A DNA stretch of 64,000 nucleotides from Metopolophium dirhodum (lineage: Eukaryota; Arthropoda; Insecta; Hemiptera; Aphididae), in NCBI RefSeq assembly GCF_019925205.1, contig NC_083560.1, positions 33,898,270 through 33,962,269 on the forward strand, written 5' to 3'. The position numbers and the translations under genes were made by a program. The notes under the pieces are model-generated. The model had not been told where the DNA came from, searched no databases, and was given only the letters and a program-made list of their open reading frames with translations. Positions 22,671-31,960 of the stretch are shown piece after piece. The first letter of the stretch is position 1; each line of letters begins with the position of its first letter.

Positions 22671-23944
22671 CTATAGAGCGATTATCGCATTAGGGTCGCT
22701 ATTAATATGTTTGATTTTATTGATTATAATTAAATTTTTCGATGTAATTTTTAAATTTATCAGTGCAATTTTTAATATATTTTAATGCAATAATGAAATC
22801 AATTTAGTGAGTTTTTTAATGCAATAACTTCACTGCCCTTGGCATTGATTATAAATATTAGTAATCTAAAGTACTTTAATACTAGTATCAATGGTATTAG
22901 GTGTATAATGTAATTACCAAACGGCTAGCTTATAGGCACAGTGTCTAGTCTATGGCGTAGGTACGGAGATGTTTTGGTGATGATTTTAATTTTTGTCCTT
23001 GTCTGGCCTGTTTTATTTCAAAGGTGGATACCATGGATATTACTGTTTTATGTTTAGTATTAGTGAACCAGACACGCACGGATGGACCGTGACTCAGACA
23101 GACCTAATTTTCCACTTTCTACTGACCTTACCATGACATTTTATAAAGGTCGATTCAATCTAAATGTTTGTTGATTTGTATTCTTATTTTTCGTCAATAT
23201 ATATAATATTACGAATTTTCGTGGGTAGATTAGACCTCTGGGAAGAAGAATGGCTAATTTAAAAAGAGTTAAATTTGGTTATTTTATTCATCGGATTTTA
23301 GTACGGTTATTATAGGTTGGGTTAGGATTTTGTATTTATAATTTATTGATTATATTAATCAAAGGTAGGTGGAATTAAGTTAAAACGACAAACTTGGTAT
23401 AACTTTAAAACTTTAGAGTTTAATCATACACTTACGTACAAACAGCACAGGGTCTACCGCAGATAGATTGCCTACCTGATAATATACTGCTGCGAATAAG
23501 AATTTTTATTCCAGGCAACAGAAAAGTTAAGATAAATCTAGAACATCACACACCGAATATTAAATAAGGCATTGAACAAAGTTTGAGTTATATAGAGTTT
23601 GTACATTTGACGGGTAACGAAAGTTACAAAGGTAACGCCGGGAAGGAAAGCCAGTATATATATATATAATATTATATAGATAAATAAGGCAAGACCCCGT
23701 TCGTCCAAAAATAACCTTTCGCTTTTGGCCTCTTTTCGCCCAAATATTTTAAAACTACTTTAACTTTTTGCCCAAGAATATTATATAGCACTTTTCAGCC
23801 ACATTTTTATAACACACACTTTGGAAAACACTTACTAAATTATATCTAACATAATAATAAATTTGTTATATTTAAATTATTTATTTAGGTAAATTAGTTT
23901 TATAAAGCCATTTAGCATTACCCAGAGAGTACCACGGGGAGGCG

Positions 23945-25100
23945 GAGTAACACTTAACCAGGCACTTATTGGTGGAGAAATATGATTAAAACTTTTGTTA
24001 AAAAAATAATGAAAAGATTCACACTCGTTGGTTGTCCTTATTAATTCCGACGTGTTAGATATGTCCATGAATTTGACCCACCCACTTTCTATGATAAGAC
24101 CCAAACCAATACCAAAAGTTAGCAAATAGTTAGCTAATAATAGCAAATTTACTATAGAAGTTAGCAAATCATTATTGAGGCAGTTATAAGCATTATTTAT
24201 TTGGGTGGGCCAAGTTCACCCACTTTGTCCGATCGTCTCCAAACAAACGCCGGTAGTTAGCAAACAGTTAGCAAATAATAGCAAATCAATTTTTTGAAAA
24301 AAAAATCACGATCGGACAAAGTGGGTGGGCTGGAATTTTTTTCTCTAAAATCGGCCAAAAATAGAATTTTGATTTGCAAACTTCAAAAATTGATTTGCTA
24401 TTATTTGCTAACTGTTTGCTAACTACCGGCGTTTGTTTGGAGATGATCGGACAAAGTGGGTGGGCTGGAATTTTTTTTTCTAAAATCAGCCAAAAATAGA
24501 ATTTTGATTTGCTAACTTCAAAAATTGATTTTCTATTATTTGCTAACTGTCTGCTAACTACCGGCGTTTGTTTGGAGACGATCAGACAAAGTGGGTGGGT
24601 TACCTGAACTTGGCCCACCCAAATAAATAATGCTTATAACTGCCTCAATAATGATTTGCTAACTTCTATAGTAAATTTGCTATTATTTGCTAACTATTTG
24701 CTAACTTTTGGTATTGGTTTGGGTCTTATCATAGAAAGTGGGTGGGTCAAATTCATGGACATGTGTTCGATGCCCAAATACTCGATGGAAATAAATCTTC
24801 AGATATGTAAGTTTAATCCAATTAGGTTAAATAGTCACAGTAATTTGTTAATTTGTCATTTACTGGACAGTCAGATAGTAGGTCTTCAACGAAACAATTT
24901 GACATTTCATCTGAATTTAAAAATACTAAACCAAATGTATACCGTATCCACTTACCAATTTCTGATGATTCGTCTTTATAGAAAGAAGTTAAATTACACT
25001 TTTGATTATTTCTCCACCATGATTGAGTTAAGTGAAACCGTCATCCAATTATTGTTGTATTTGGCCTGACATTTTCTATAGCTTTATGAATAGCTAATTC
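23945..25100 (-). pseudogene. MULE transposase fragments (unit 1)
   Basis: Minus strand. 25095-24775 encodes pieces such as ..AIHKAIENV.P and FGLVFLNSDEMSNCFVEDLL. 24060-23950 encodes NTSELIRTTNECESFHYFFN and HISPPIS. These match the unit 2 fragment (47184-47813), where the residue order is the same. This copy still has GAA where unit 2 has a TAA stop (about 47599), but it has other frame breaks. About 320 bp of C-terminal coding near 23941 is lost, and a 702-bp insertion splits it. The 96-codon frame 23877-24167 is a chimera of foldback arm and transposase. Confidence 0.7.
24061..24762. mobile_element. Foldback element inserted in the MULE, 9-bp TSD
   Basis: 702 bp. ATGTCCATGAATTTGACCCA at the left end and its exact inverse at the right end begin arms of about 170-190 bp that are almost perfect inverted copies. 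The flanks GTGTTAGAT (24052-24060) and GTGTTCGAT (24763-24771) match in 8 of 9 bases. Unit 2 has the uninterrupted site GTATTAGAT at 47462-47470. The centre holds 2.5 direct repeats of about 128 bp (AAAGTGGGTGGGCTGGAAT...GCGTTTGTTTGGAGA), which produce the repetitive 110-codon minus frame at 24286-24618. That is not a gene. Confidence 0.9.
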
Positions 25101-25499
25101 AAAATCAACTTTATATATATATACTTATATACTATACTTATATAGTTTCCAAATATTATAAAGATAGGATTAAAATATTGAGCGGCCCATTATAGATATA
25201 TGATGTAGATATAGTGTTTCCCAAAGTGTGTATTATAAAAATGTGGCTGAAAAGTGCTATATAATATTATTGGGCAAAAAGGGAAAGTAGTTTTAAAATA
25301 TTTGGGCGAAAAGAGACGTGGGCGAAAAGTGAAAGGTAATTTTTGGACGAAAAGAGTACCACCCGATAAATATACTGATGCATTATCATTATCAAAAACC
25401 CTTCGTAAACTACGTGTAAAAATGGCTAAGTTAAAAAAATTATAATATTTTTCAGCACTATTAAGTGGCAGGTGGCGACATTTAGACATTAAGAGCCCT

Positions 25500-26570
25500 G
25501 GGCAACATTTTACTAACGCCCCTCAACCCACCTAGAAATATACATTTAATATTGAAATTTTCTGTAAACAGCTCAAAACAAATCGAAATATTTTGAAAAT
25601 TTAATCAAGTATAGGAATTAATAAAATAAACATATGATATAAATCTCAAGTGTCTACGGTCATTCCTTTTTGAATTACAACAAAATAAGAAAATCACTAC
25701 ATGAGAAATCGGGGAATATCCAATGTTGCACAAATTTGAACTTCAAACGCTCATTAAAATGTAATTTAACTTTTTTATAGGAAGATATTTTTTTTTTATA
25801 AAGATAGAGAACATTATAAGGAATTTTGTATTACGTTTTAAAATCTTAGATTAGAAAATAGTTTGCACATTTTCATGATTTTGAATCTTTTGGTCAAAAT
25901 TCTAACTTTAAATGCTTATGAACAAAATTGTGCATATGAATTTTTAATATTTTTCAAATATCATTGTAAAAATATTTTAAGAGTCTAGTACTAAATTTGG
26001 AAGCCCAACAAATAAAATTATATTGACATTGATAGAAAAAAAACTAAAAAAAATTGAAATTGAGAATGTTCGTAAACAGTTCAAAACATGTCAAAATATT
26101 TTGAATATATTATGGTTTACTTATACCAAATGTTAATATAAATGTTCAGGGAAAATTGCATGTACGGTAATTTGTTTTAGAGTTACGCAAAAATCAAAAT
26201 CGATTTTGTCAAAAACCAATTTTGCGTAAAAATTCCCATTTTTTTCTTAATTTTGATGTCGTTTTTGAAAACTATTGAGAATTTTAAATATTGACCTCCC
26301 AAATCGAAGAAAATCGAAGAAGATTTTCTGCCTCAACCCATAATGACAGATATAAAAATAAAGAAAAAACATTATTGTAAAATCAATACATTCATCGCTC
26401 CGCTCAGATTCTAAAAACCGTATGAGGTTCACTACTTCACTAGACAATAATCTTAATTCTAAATTTTATAAGTAGTAAATTCACTCTAATTTTTAAACTA
26501 AAAGAGCTAAATGTGATCTGTTGGACGTACCTGCAATTTGCTATGTTATGCATATGTAAGACGTTAAGTT
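25500..26570 (-). repeat. GATTCTGAGCG-family repeat plus TTAA-type element tail
   Basis: 25880-26000 and 26160-26415 are the family body and end in minus orientation. They finish with TTGTAAAATCAATACATTCA and CGCTCCGCTCAGAATCT (inverse of AGATTCTGAGCGGAGCG). 26430-26565 is the right arm of the long-TIR element (AAATTCACTCTAATTTTTAA, CATATGTAAGACG). The frame at 26247-26447 lies in this repeat. Confidence 0.65.
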
Positions 26571-27059
26571 AAGGTCCCAAGTTAACTTATTAAGGTAAGA
26601 TATTATTTTTTCTTATAAACACTAACATGTCTTGTATACTTAGAGGAGAATTGGAAATGGTTTTTAAATAACATCCAAAATGAATACTTTCATTGGAAAA
26701 TTAAGTTCCCAAATCTGTATTGTGTTCATTTATTAAAAGCTCGGCAAATATCATTATGTCTTTTCCCGTCCCTAAAATTTTAGTAACTATTTTTAAATTT
26801 TAAATTTGATAAACATTGTCAAATTTCGAACTTTAAATGGTGATAAAAAAAAATTGTGACAATGTATTTTTAATATTTTTCAACTGCTTTTGTAAAAATA
26901 TATCAGAAGCCTTGTATTAAATTTTCACGCTTCTTTCTAAAACAAATAACACTTTATTGGTATTTATATAAAAAAAAAACTAAAAAAATTGAAATTTGAA
27001 ATTGTTCGTAAACATTAATATAGAATAATAACGCCAATTCTCAAACAGCGAAATTCTTG

Positions 27060-27470
27060 AAAAAAAAATGGATATCCGGTCTGCATTAGTTTTATATTCA
27101 GCGTTATCAAAGTGAATTTAAAAAATCCATTTGAATTGTTAATACTTGATAAACATTGTCCTAAAGATTATCATAAACTTGCAGTTTTTTTAATTTAACC
27201 TTATTCCTTTTTTAAATAATTCACATTTAATGTTTAACCAAAAATCCCCAGATTGTGTTGGTTTTAAAACTACACATTCAGTTTCATCATTTGAATACAG
27301 AGATATAATTTTGCCAAAATCTCCTGATATTAACATTTTACAAATACCAGCAGTTACTACTGGTTCTAAATTGTTTTTAACAGAAAAAAAAAGTTATCAT
27401 GTCTCTGTTTAAATGTATACAAGTGATATAGATTTGTATAAAGAATTATTTCAGGAGGTAGGTAACTCAT
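27060..27470 (+). pseudogene. Unidentified coding-like exon, intact frame in unit 1
   Basis: An open frame at 27230-27412 starts MFNQKSPDCVGFKTTHS and ends KLFLTEKKSYHVSV. It is followed in the same frame, after one TAA, by MYTSDIDLYKELFQE and a splice-donor-like GTAGGT at 27459. Upstream in-frame pieces (NPFELLILDKHCPKDYHKL at 27120-27180) suggest a longer ancestral exon. In unit 2 (52912-53094) codon 20 is TAA instead of TCA, with a few other amino-acid changes. I recognise no family. It is probably an old transposon exon. Confidence 0.35.
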
Positions 27471-27879
27471 TTTATTGTATTGTTTAAGATTTTTATGTTA
27501 ATAAGTTAATTTTTATGTTTATAAGTTATAAAAGTATTCTGATTGTTTTATATTTGTATTAATATAATAATAATATTGATTTTTCAAATGTCTAATAAAT
27601 GTTATGACCAAGGTATGTTATGGTCCAGTACCTATAATAATGGTGCACCAAAAAAAAAAAACACTTAAAATTAAGTTACCTGTTTTTGTTAACATATTTT
27701 TTTGTTTTAATTTGTTTAAGAAATGAATGAAGAGTTAACTGTTAAATTTTAAAAATTAATAATTACCTACTTGCTTATTTTACTATTATTTGAAAACCTA
27801 ATTCAAAGACTTACTTGAATATATGGTTTTTGCTGCACTCACGCTTCTTATTTTTTCCCGGGCGAACCACATACACATA

Positions 27880-27978
27880 TTATATCGATTGTACCACCTC
27901 TGAAATGTAACGACGCACAAACCACTTTTTCCTCGCGTCTCTTTTTACGTAAAACGCCGGCGCGTTATTTCGCGCCAT
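27880..27978 (-). CDS. Possible 32-residue small ORF in a CpG-rich patch
   Basis: The minus-strand frame from ATG at 27978 to TAA at 27880 encodes a strongly basic peptide that begins MARNNAPAFYVKRDARKKW. It lies in the only GC-rich patch of this neighbourhood (27840-27975, with CCCGGGCG, GCCGGCGCG). The unit 2 counterpart (53567-53665) is intact with one Val-to-Ala change. The patch could be a promoter or first exon of an unseen gene rather than a short protein. I recognise no family. Confidence 0.25.
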   Translation of the reverse strand: MARNNAPAFYVKRDARKKWFVRRYISEVVQSI

Positions 27979-27999
27979 TGTTTTTCTATTGATGTTATG

Positions 28000-29554
28000 T
28001 ATTTTGTATTTTTGTTACAACCGTATAGATGACTTAACTGCTGAATTATAACGAATTATATTATTATATTAACTGTAGGGTTTTTTTATAATTATGTAAT
28101 TTTTTTTTCTATTCTGTATGAACGTTCCGGACAAGTCATCTAACTTAGTGAGATATATTATTTTTAATAATATTATTGACTACGATTCAATTTGTTTTAT
28201 TATTTTATAATTTATTATTAGCTATTGTTTTTGTTTAATATCTGTTTTGTATTTATTAAAAGAACTTTTAAAAGCTATAGCTCAAAATATTAAGTTACAC
28301 CGATAATAATTTATATACCTATAGGTTTTTTATTCAGTATGACAGTCCTTAAAATTGTGTATAGTATGAAAATTGAAGTGTGTAATACGAAATTTAAAAG
28401 TGCATTATCCAAATTAAACCATTATAATATTGTTTATAATTCTATAGCTTCATATTTCTTTTTATATTTTAATGATTGTCTACATTCTACACAGACACTC
28501 AGTACCTAACAACGCATTAAACAATATTTTTGTGTTGTTACTAATAGTAAGTTATTATTATTCGTATTTCATTGTTATTGAGAGTAGTTATTTTATAACA
28601 TTGCTATAGCTGTCATTAATAGTATTTTTTTATACTTAATATAAGTTCCAACCAGACACTTATAGGTAGACAGATATCTTAGTCACTGGGTATTTGTATG
28701 ACTATACCACCACTCTATCACTGTGTATTAAGTACCTAAGTATTTACTATTTCCTAATAGTTTACTAGTTTAGTGTTTAGTAATAGTTTATTTTATTTCT
28801 ATGTTTATACCACAAACTTAACAATGAATATAATATGTTTAATGAAAGTAAATGGTAAGTAATACTTATGGATTATTGTGGGCTCAAATATAGTGGTACC
28901 TACCTCTCTAGTCTCTTTAACAAACTTCTATTTGACGAAACTTTATATTACAACGAAATATTATATATTGTATATTATATATATTTTAATATATTGACGT
29001 ACTTAATTTAACAGTATCTACATAATTTAAATGTATTTTTTTATTTTTATTTATTTATTTATACTATATATTCTTATTTATATGCATTTTGTATACTAAA
29101 AATGACTTGTATAAATGAAAAAATATCACTGGTATAATATATTTACAACATTAAAGTACATGGTATATTTATATTTATATATTTTTTTTTGATAACTTCA
29201 ACTAATTTTAGTAAAAATATTGTGGAAAATGTAGCTATAAGTGTTGAGTAAATTATTATATAAATTAATTAATAATAATTTTATTTTATTCACAGTAATG
29301 AAACAATATATTTATAGGTATTTAATTTATATTATGTGTTATTGAATTAGTGCTTGTTTTTAAAGCATTGGTTTCTTATTTAGTTTTTACCGATTTAAGA
29401 TTATTTATGAGTACAGAAAATTGGATACTTTAGGGACTGCTGTATAAATGTCCCTGACAAGTCCTCTAACTTAGTGTTAGAATTGTCAAATAAAAATAAT
29501 ATCTAATACAAAATCAAAAATAATACGAATACAATTAAATTAAATCAAATCAAT
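28000..29554. other. AT-rich flank of the zinc-finger gene, no gene seen
   Basis: Very AT-rich. The motif GGACAAGTCATCTAACTTAGTG at 28130 has a relative at 29458-29480 (TGACAAGTCCTCTAACTTAG), and AGATGACTT occurs inverted at 28028. This may mark small MITE ends. The stretch is conserved almost base for base in unit 2 (53690-55241). Confidence 0.4.
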
Positions 29555-29560
29555 TTTATT
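29555..29560 (-). terminator. AATAAA polyadenylation signal of the zinc-finger gene
   Basis: On the minus strand AATAAA lies 22 nt beyond the stop codon, followed by T-rich sequence. It is also present at 55242-55247 in unit 2. The spacing gives a very short 3' UTR. Confidence 0.6.
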
Positions 29561-29581
29561 GCATGAATTTTAATTCTCAGA

Positions 29582-30101
29582 TTAGTGGTTAACATAATTT
29601 GTTTTTTCTTTTTTTATATTCTTCACTTTGTATTCAACTTCGTTGTCAGATAGTTCTGAGTCAAGACGGCTTGATGATTGTTCATGGTCTTCCAAATGCC
29701 TCTTTAGCGTAACACCCCTTGAAAATACCTTGTCGCAATACTTGCATATGTACGGAGTACTTTCATTACTGAACAAAATAAAAATAAGTTAACTATTATA
29801 ATTAATAGAAAAAATAAGACTAGCTGAACTATTACTTAGGTGGAGCTGGGTTAGATTGTCTAGTTTGTCCAAGGCAATTGGTCAAATGATTGTTAACAGC
29901 TGCTTCACTCAAAAGTACCTTAAGGCACATCTTACACACCCACTTAGTAGGATAATCACCGTGGGATCCGTCGTACCTCACCATTGTCCGGGGACAAAAG
30001 AGCTTTTCTACTGGTGCAGTGGGTGGGACTCTGTTCTTTCTTCGTTTACGTGACTTACAGGTCATAAATGGATTTTTTGCCATCTTTATAGTACAGGAAT
30101 T
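29582..30101 (-). CDS. Two-finger zinc protein, 144 aa, spliced (copy A)
   Basis: Minus strand. The coding exon 30101-29836 (ATG at 30083, context AAGATGG) is preceded by acceptor TTTTGTCAACAG. The intron is 29835-29769 (67 bp, GTAATA..TTGTTCAG). The last exon is 29768-29582. The junction keeps frame (..PAPP-N-NESTPYICKYC..). Residues 10-18 are basic (KSRKRRKNR), possibly a nuclear signal. Finger 1 is C2HC: C50, C53, H66, C70. Finger 2 is a canonical C2H2: C91, C94, H107, H111 with F98 and L104. The tail is acidic then lysine-rich. Between residues 28 and 49 the motif CPRTMVRYDGSHGDYPTKW may be an extra unit; C30 has no clear partner. Probable nucleic-acid-binding nuclear protein; target unknown. 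I do not recognise a named family. It may have been recruited from a transposon. An upstream non-coding exon is proposed at 31441. Coding differs from copy B by four residues. Confidence 0.7.
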
Positions 30102-30529
30102 CTGTTGACAAAAGTTAAAACTTTAAAAGTATTTGGAATAAAATAATAGCTTAAAATCAATATTTTTATGGAATTGTATCTAAACAAATAAAACATTATT
30201 ATAAACTATGTAATAGCTCTGCTATATAGTAGGTGTCGATAAGCTACAACTCACGCTAATGGGCATATTAATCAAGTATAAGTTTTTTCCCAGAACCAAA
30301 AGTTACCATATCCCTCTTTTAAATTCATGTCCTTCCCTCATGGTTGTCAGTAAAATACTATTGTGAAAAAATTCAAAAAATATAAAAGCTGGTGTCAACA
30401 CAACGTTTAATCCTACTTCAGCCCACTTCATCTGTGAATTGAATTGTTATGACTCTTAACTTATCAGTTATAGTAAATCATAATTTATATTTAACTATGA
30501 AAGTTTAATGACGCCTTCGACTCATATTT

Positions 30530-30717
30530 ATAAAAATATATATTTCTTTCGGTGTGTATATGATTGAACGCCTCCTAAACAGCTGGACCGATTTTGATGA
30601 AATTGTTTGTGTGTATTAATATTATAACTAAAAGAATATGGTATATACATTTTGTACAAAAAAATTTATTAAAAATACAAATCTTTGGCCTGAACAACGT
30701 CATGTGGGACAGCTATA
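30530..30717 (+). mobile_element. Short decayed Helitron-type fragment
   Basis: 30560-30600 has GAACGCCTCCTAAACAGCTG and GACCGATTTTGATGAAATTG, the 5'-region signature also seen at 18770 and 45285. 30690-30716 reads GCCTGAACAACGTCATGTGG and GACAGCTA, a decayed form of the 3' hairpin GCCCGGGCAACGCCGGG..CTAG. This piece is in intron 1 of gene copy A and is absent from unit 2. Confidence 0.5.
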
Positions 30718-30794
30718 TAAATATATAATCCTATTATGTTTATGTCGCATTACTATGTTTATGTACCAATGTCCTATACAATATATTCATACCA

Positions 30795-30885
30795 CTTACA
30801 AGGCACTGGCCCAAAACCTGGCCAAGGATAGAGGCCCGCTGTCCTCCAGGACAGTAGACCACTGGGCCAGTCCACCGCTGTATGT
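30795..30885. repeat. GC-rich self-complementary segment
   Basis: ACTGGCCCA (30802) pairs with TGGGCCAGT (30870), and GCTGTCCT pairs with AGGACAG across a short loop near 30838-30856. It resembles a structured repeat end and is present only in unit 1. Function unknown. Confidence 0.4.
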
Positions 30886-31440
30886 GTATAGACAATTAAA
30901 TTTTATACAATATTAAATTAGTAGATTAGCTATCTAAAGACTGAATATTTTAACCGAAAAAGTGAGACATTATTTGATCAGCCTATAATATATAGTGTGA
31001 AGGTACGTTGATTTATACATATATACAACAAACATGATAATATGTATATTATTGTTAAAATAAATAAATAATTACAAAATATATAGGTAACACAATATTA
31101 ATTACTGATGATAGTTGACTGTAACAAAGACAATTTTTGAATAACGACTATCTAAAATAACATGGGCAATAAGATCAACGTTAACCATTTAATAAATTTG
31201 AAATCGTAATCGATTTCATTAAACCAGTATGAAATAGGCACACGACTACTGTCTAAGAGTCGAGAAATGAGAATTCAATACCATGGGCGTTACGGCGTTA
31301 TTATTTTAAGTATAACTTGCAACACAGTTCGTGACTCGCAGAAAATGTCCAGAAATATTAAAATATCGAATCGGACTCGACAAAATGAATTCCAGTTCTT
31401 ATGGCGGTTATATTATAGTAGATGACCTTGTAGTTCTTAC

Positions 31441-31600
31441 CTTGACACGGGTAGTACGGCGGTCGCAGTTTGTGTGGTTGCGGGAGAAGGTGACGCTCAC
31501 GAAAATGAACACAACACAAACTCGATGGTAAACGGTTTAGGTCCGTAATGGACGTTTTCTCGAGGAGAATAGTCAATGGCGAACACAAAAGACGTAATAC
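31441..31600 (-). other. Proposed 5' non-coding exon of the zinc-finger gene (copy A)
   Basis: On the minus strand GTGTCAAG|GTAAGAAC at 31441/31440 is a near-consensus splice donor just downstream of the GC-rich island. The acceptor at 30102 would define a 1339-bp intron. The upstream ATG frame at 31588 would enter the coding exon out of frame and stop soon, so the exon is best read as 5' UTR. The 5' boundary is not known. Confidence 0.5.
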
Positions 31601-31639
31601 AATATTTTAGTACGCGGGTTGTGCCAACACTGTACCGTC

Positions 31640-31900
31640 ACGGCGGAACGCTCGACTTCAGCGGACGGACGAGGAGTGAGAACTGGCGGGCGACCGGTCG
31701 GACGGCTGTATAACTAGAGAAGGGTCGCCGTGCTCGGTTTGCGCGAGTTGCCTTCCCGTCTCGCCAGGTGCCAACGCGGCGTGGTGGGAGAGCGACGGTG
31801 TCGCTGTGGTGGCTGTCGACAAAGGTGTAGACCGGTCGCCGCGGGAGCTGTACTCTGTGCCGGTTGCCGCCGCGTACAACGGGCCGTGGAGATAAGTAAT
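31640..31900 (-). promoter_or_regulatory. GC-rich, CpG-dense island, likely promoter (copy A)
   Basis: About 260 bp of GC-rich DNA (GGACGGACGAGG, GGCGGGCGACCGG, GACCGGTCGCCGCGGGAG) in an AT-rich window. It lies immediately upstream, on the minus strand, of the proposed first exon. It is conserved in unit 2 at 60200-60490, with a 6-bp insertion near 60318. No TATA box was identified. The long minus frame 31658-31957 reflects composition. Transcription in both directions is possible. Confidence 0.5.
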
Positions 31901-31960
31901 CGTTAATGGAGCATGGGCCACAGAATTTGATCTATTCCGCGTATGGATGTTGATCACAAC

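Larger units (their letters stand above)
20167..22838. mobile_element. TIR element GGGCAGTGAA with two internal insertions
   Basis: Ends GGGCAGTGAATTTGTTGCAT and, inverted, ATGCAATAACTTCACTGCCC, a TIR of about 21 bp with a few mismatches. TGCAATT/AATGCAA motifs recur just inside. Removing the foldback (20249-20668) and the hAT element (20878-22670) leaves only about 460 bp of its own, so this is a MITE host. No clear target-site duplication is visible. The whole element is absent from unit 2. Confidence 0.6.
18725..23660 (+). mobile_element. Helitron-type element with nested insertions (unit 1)
   Basis: The proposed 5' end TCTTTATATTAATAAAG is followed by CACTGAACTCCTCCTAAACG and GCTGGACCGATTTGAAT, sequence I associate with the 5' region of insect Helitrons. 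The 3' side at 23605-23657 carries ACGGGTAACGAAAGTTACAAAGGTAACGCCGGGAAGG..CCAGT, a damaged version of the Helitron 3' hairpin, which is intact in unit 2 (CCCGGGCAACGCCGGG at 46726-46741). No Rep/helicase gene is present, so it is non-autonomous. Interior: a 250-bp segment occurs twice (19340-19590 and 23210-23450), and a three-level nest fills 20167-22838. Confidence 0.6.
23688..25364 (-). mobile_element. MULE with ~150-bp TIRs and 9-bp TSD (unit 1)
   Basis: The left end 23688-23840 and right end 25200-25364 are inverted copies (TTCGTCCAAAAAT.ACCTTTC, GCCACATTTTTATAACACAC). The flanks GATAAATAA (23679-23687) and GATAAATAT (25365-25373) agree in 8 of 9 bases, as expected for Mutator-like elements. 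The interior is a heavily deleted transposase on the minus strand, split by a foldback element at 24061-24762. The unit 2 copy keeps more coding sequence but has lost the right end. Confidence 0.8.

Noticed and set aside
24286..24618. 110-codon minus frame with internally repeated peptide
   Set aside because: It is a translation of 128-bp tandem repeats inside a foldback element. There is no start context or domain.
24656..25069. 137-codon plus-strand frame
   Set aside because: Chimera of a foldback arm and the antisense strand of a MULE transposase.
30638..30916. 92-codon plus frame
   Set aside because: Runs from a Helitron remnant into a GC-rich inverted-repeat block. Absent from unit 2.
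31358..31588. Upstream ATG frame possibly extending the zinc-finger protein
   Set aside because: Splicing at 31441/30101 would enter the coding exon in the wrong frame and stop soon after.
31658..31957. 99-codon minus frame in the GC-rich island
   Set aside because: Composition-driven and out of frame with the zinc-finger exons. Better explained as promoter/5' UTR.
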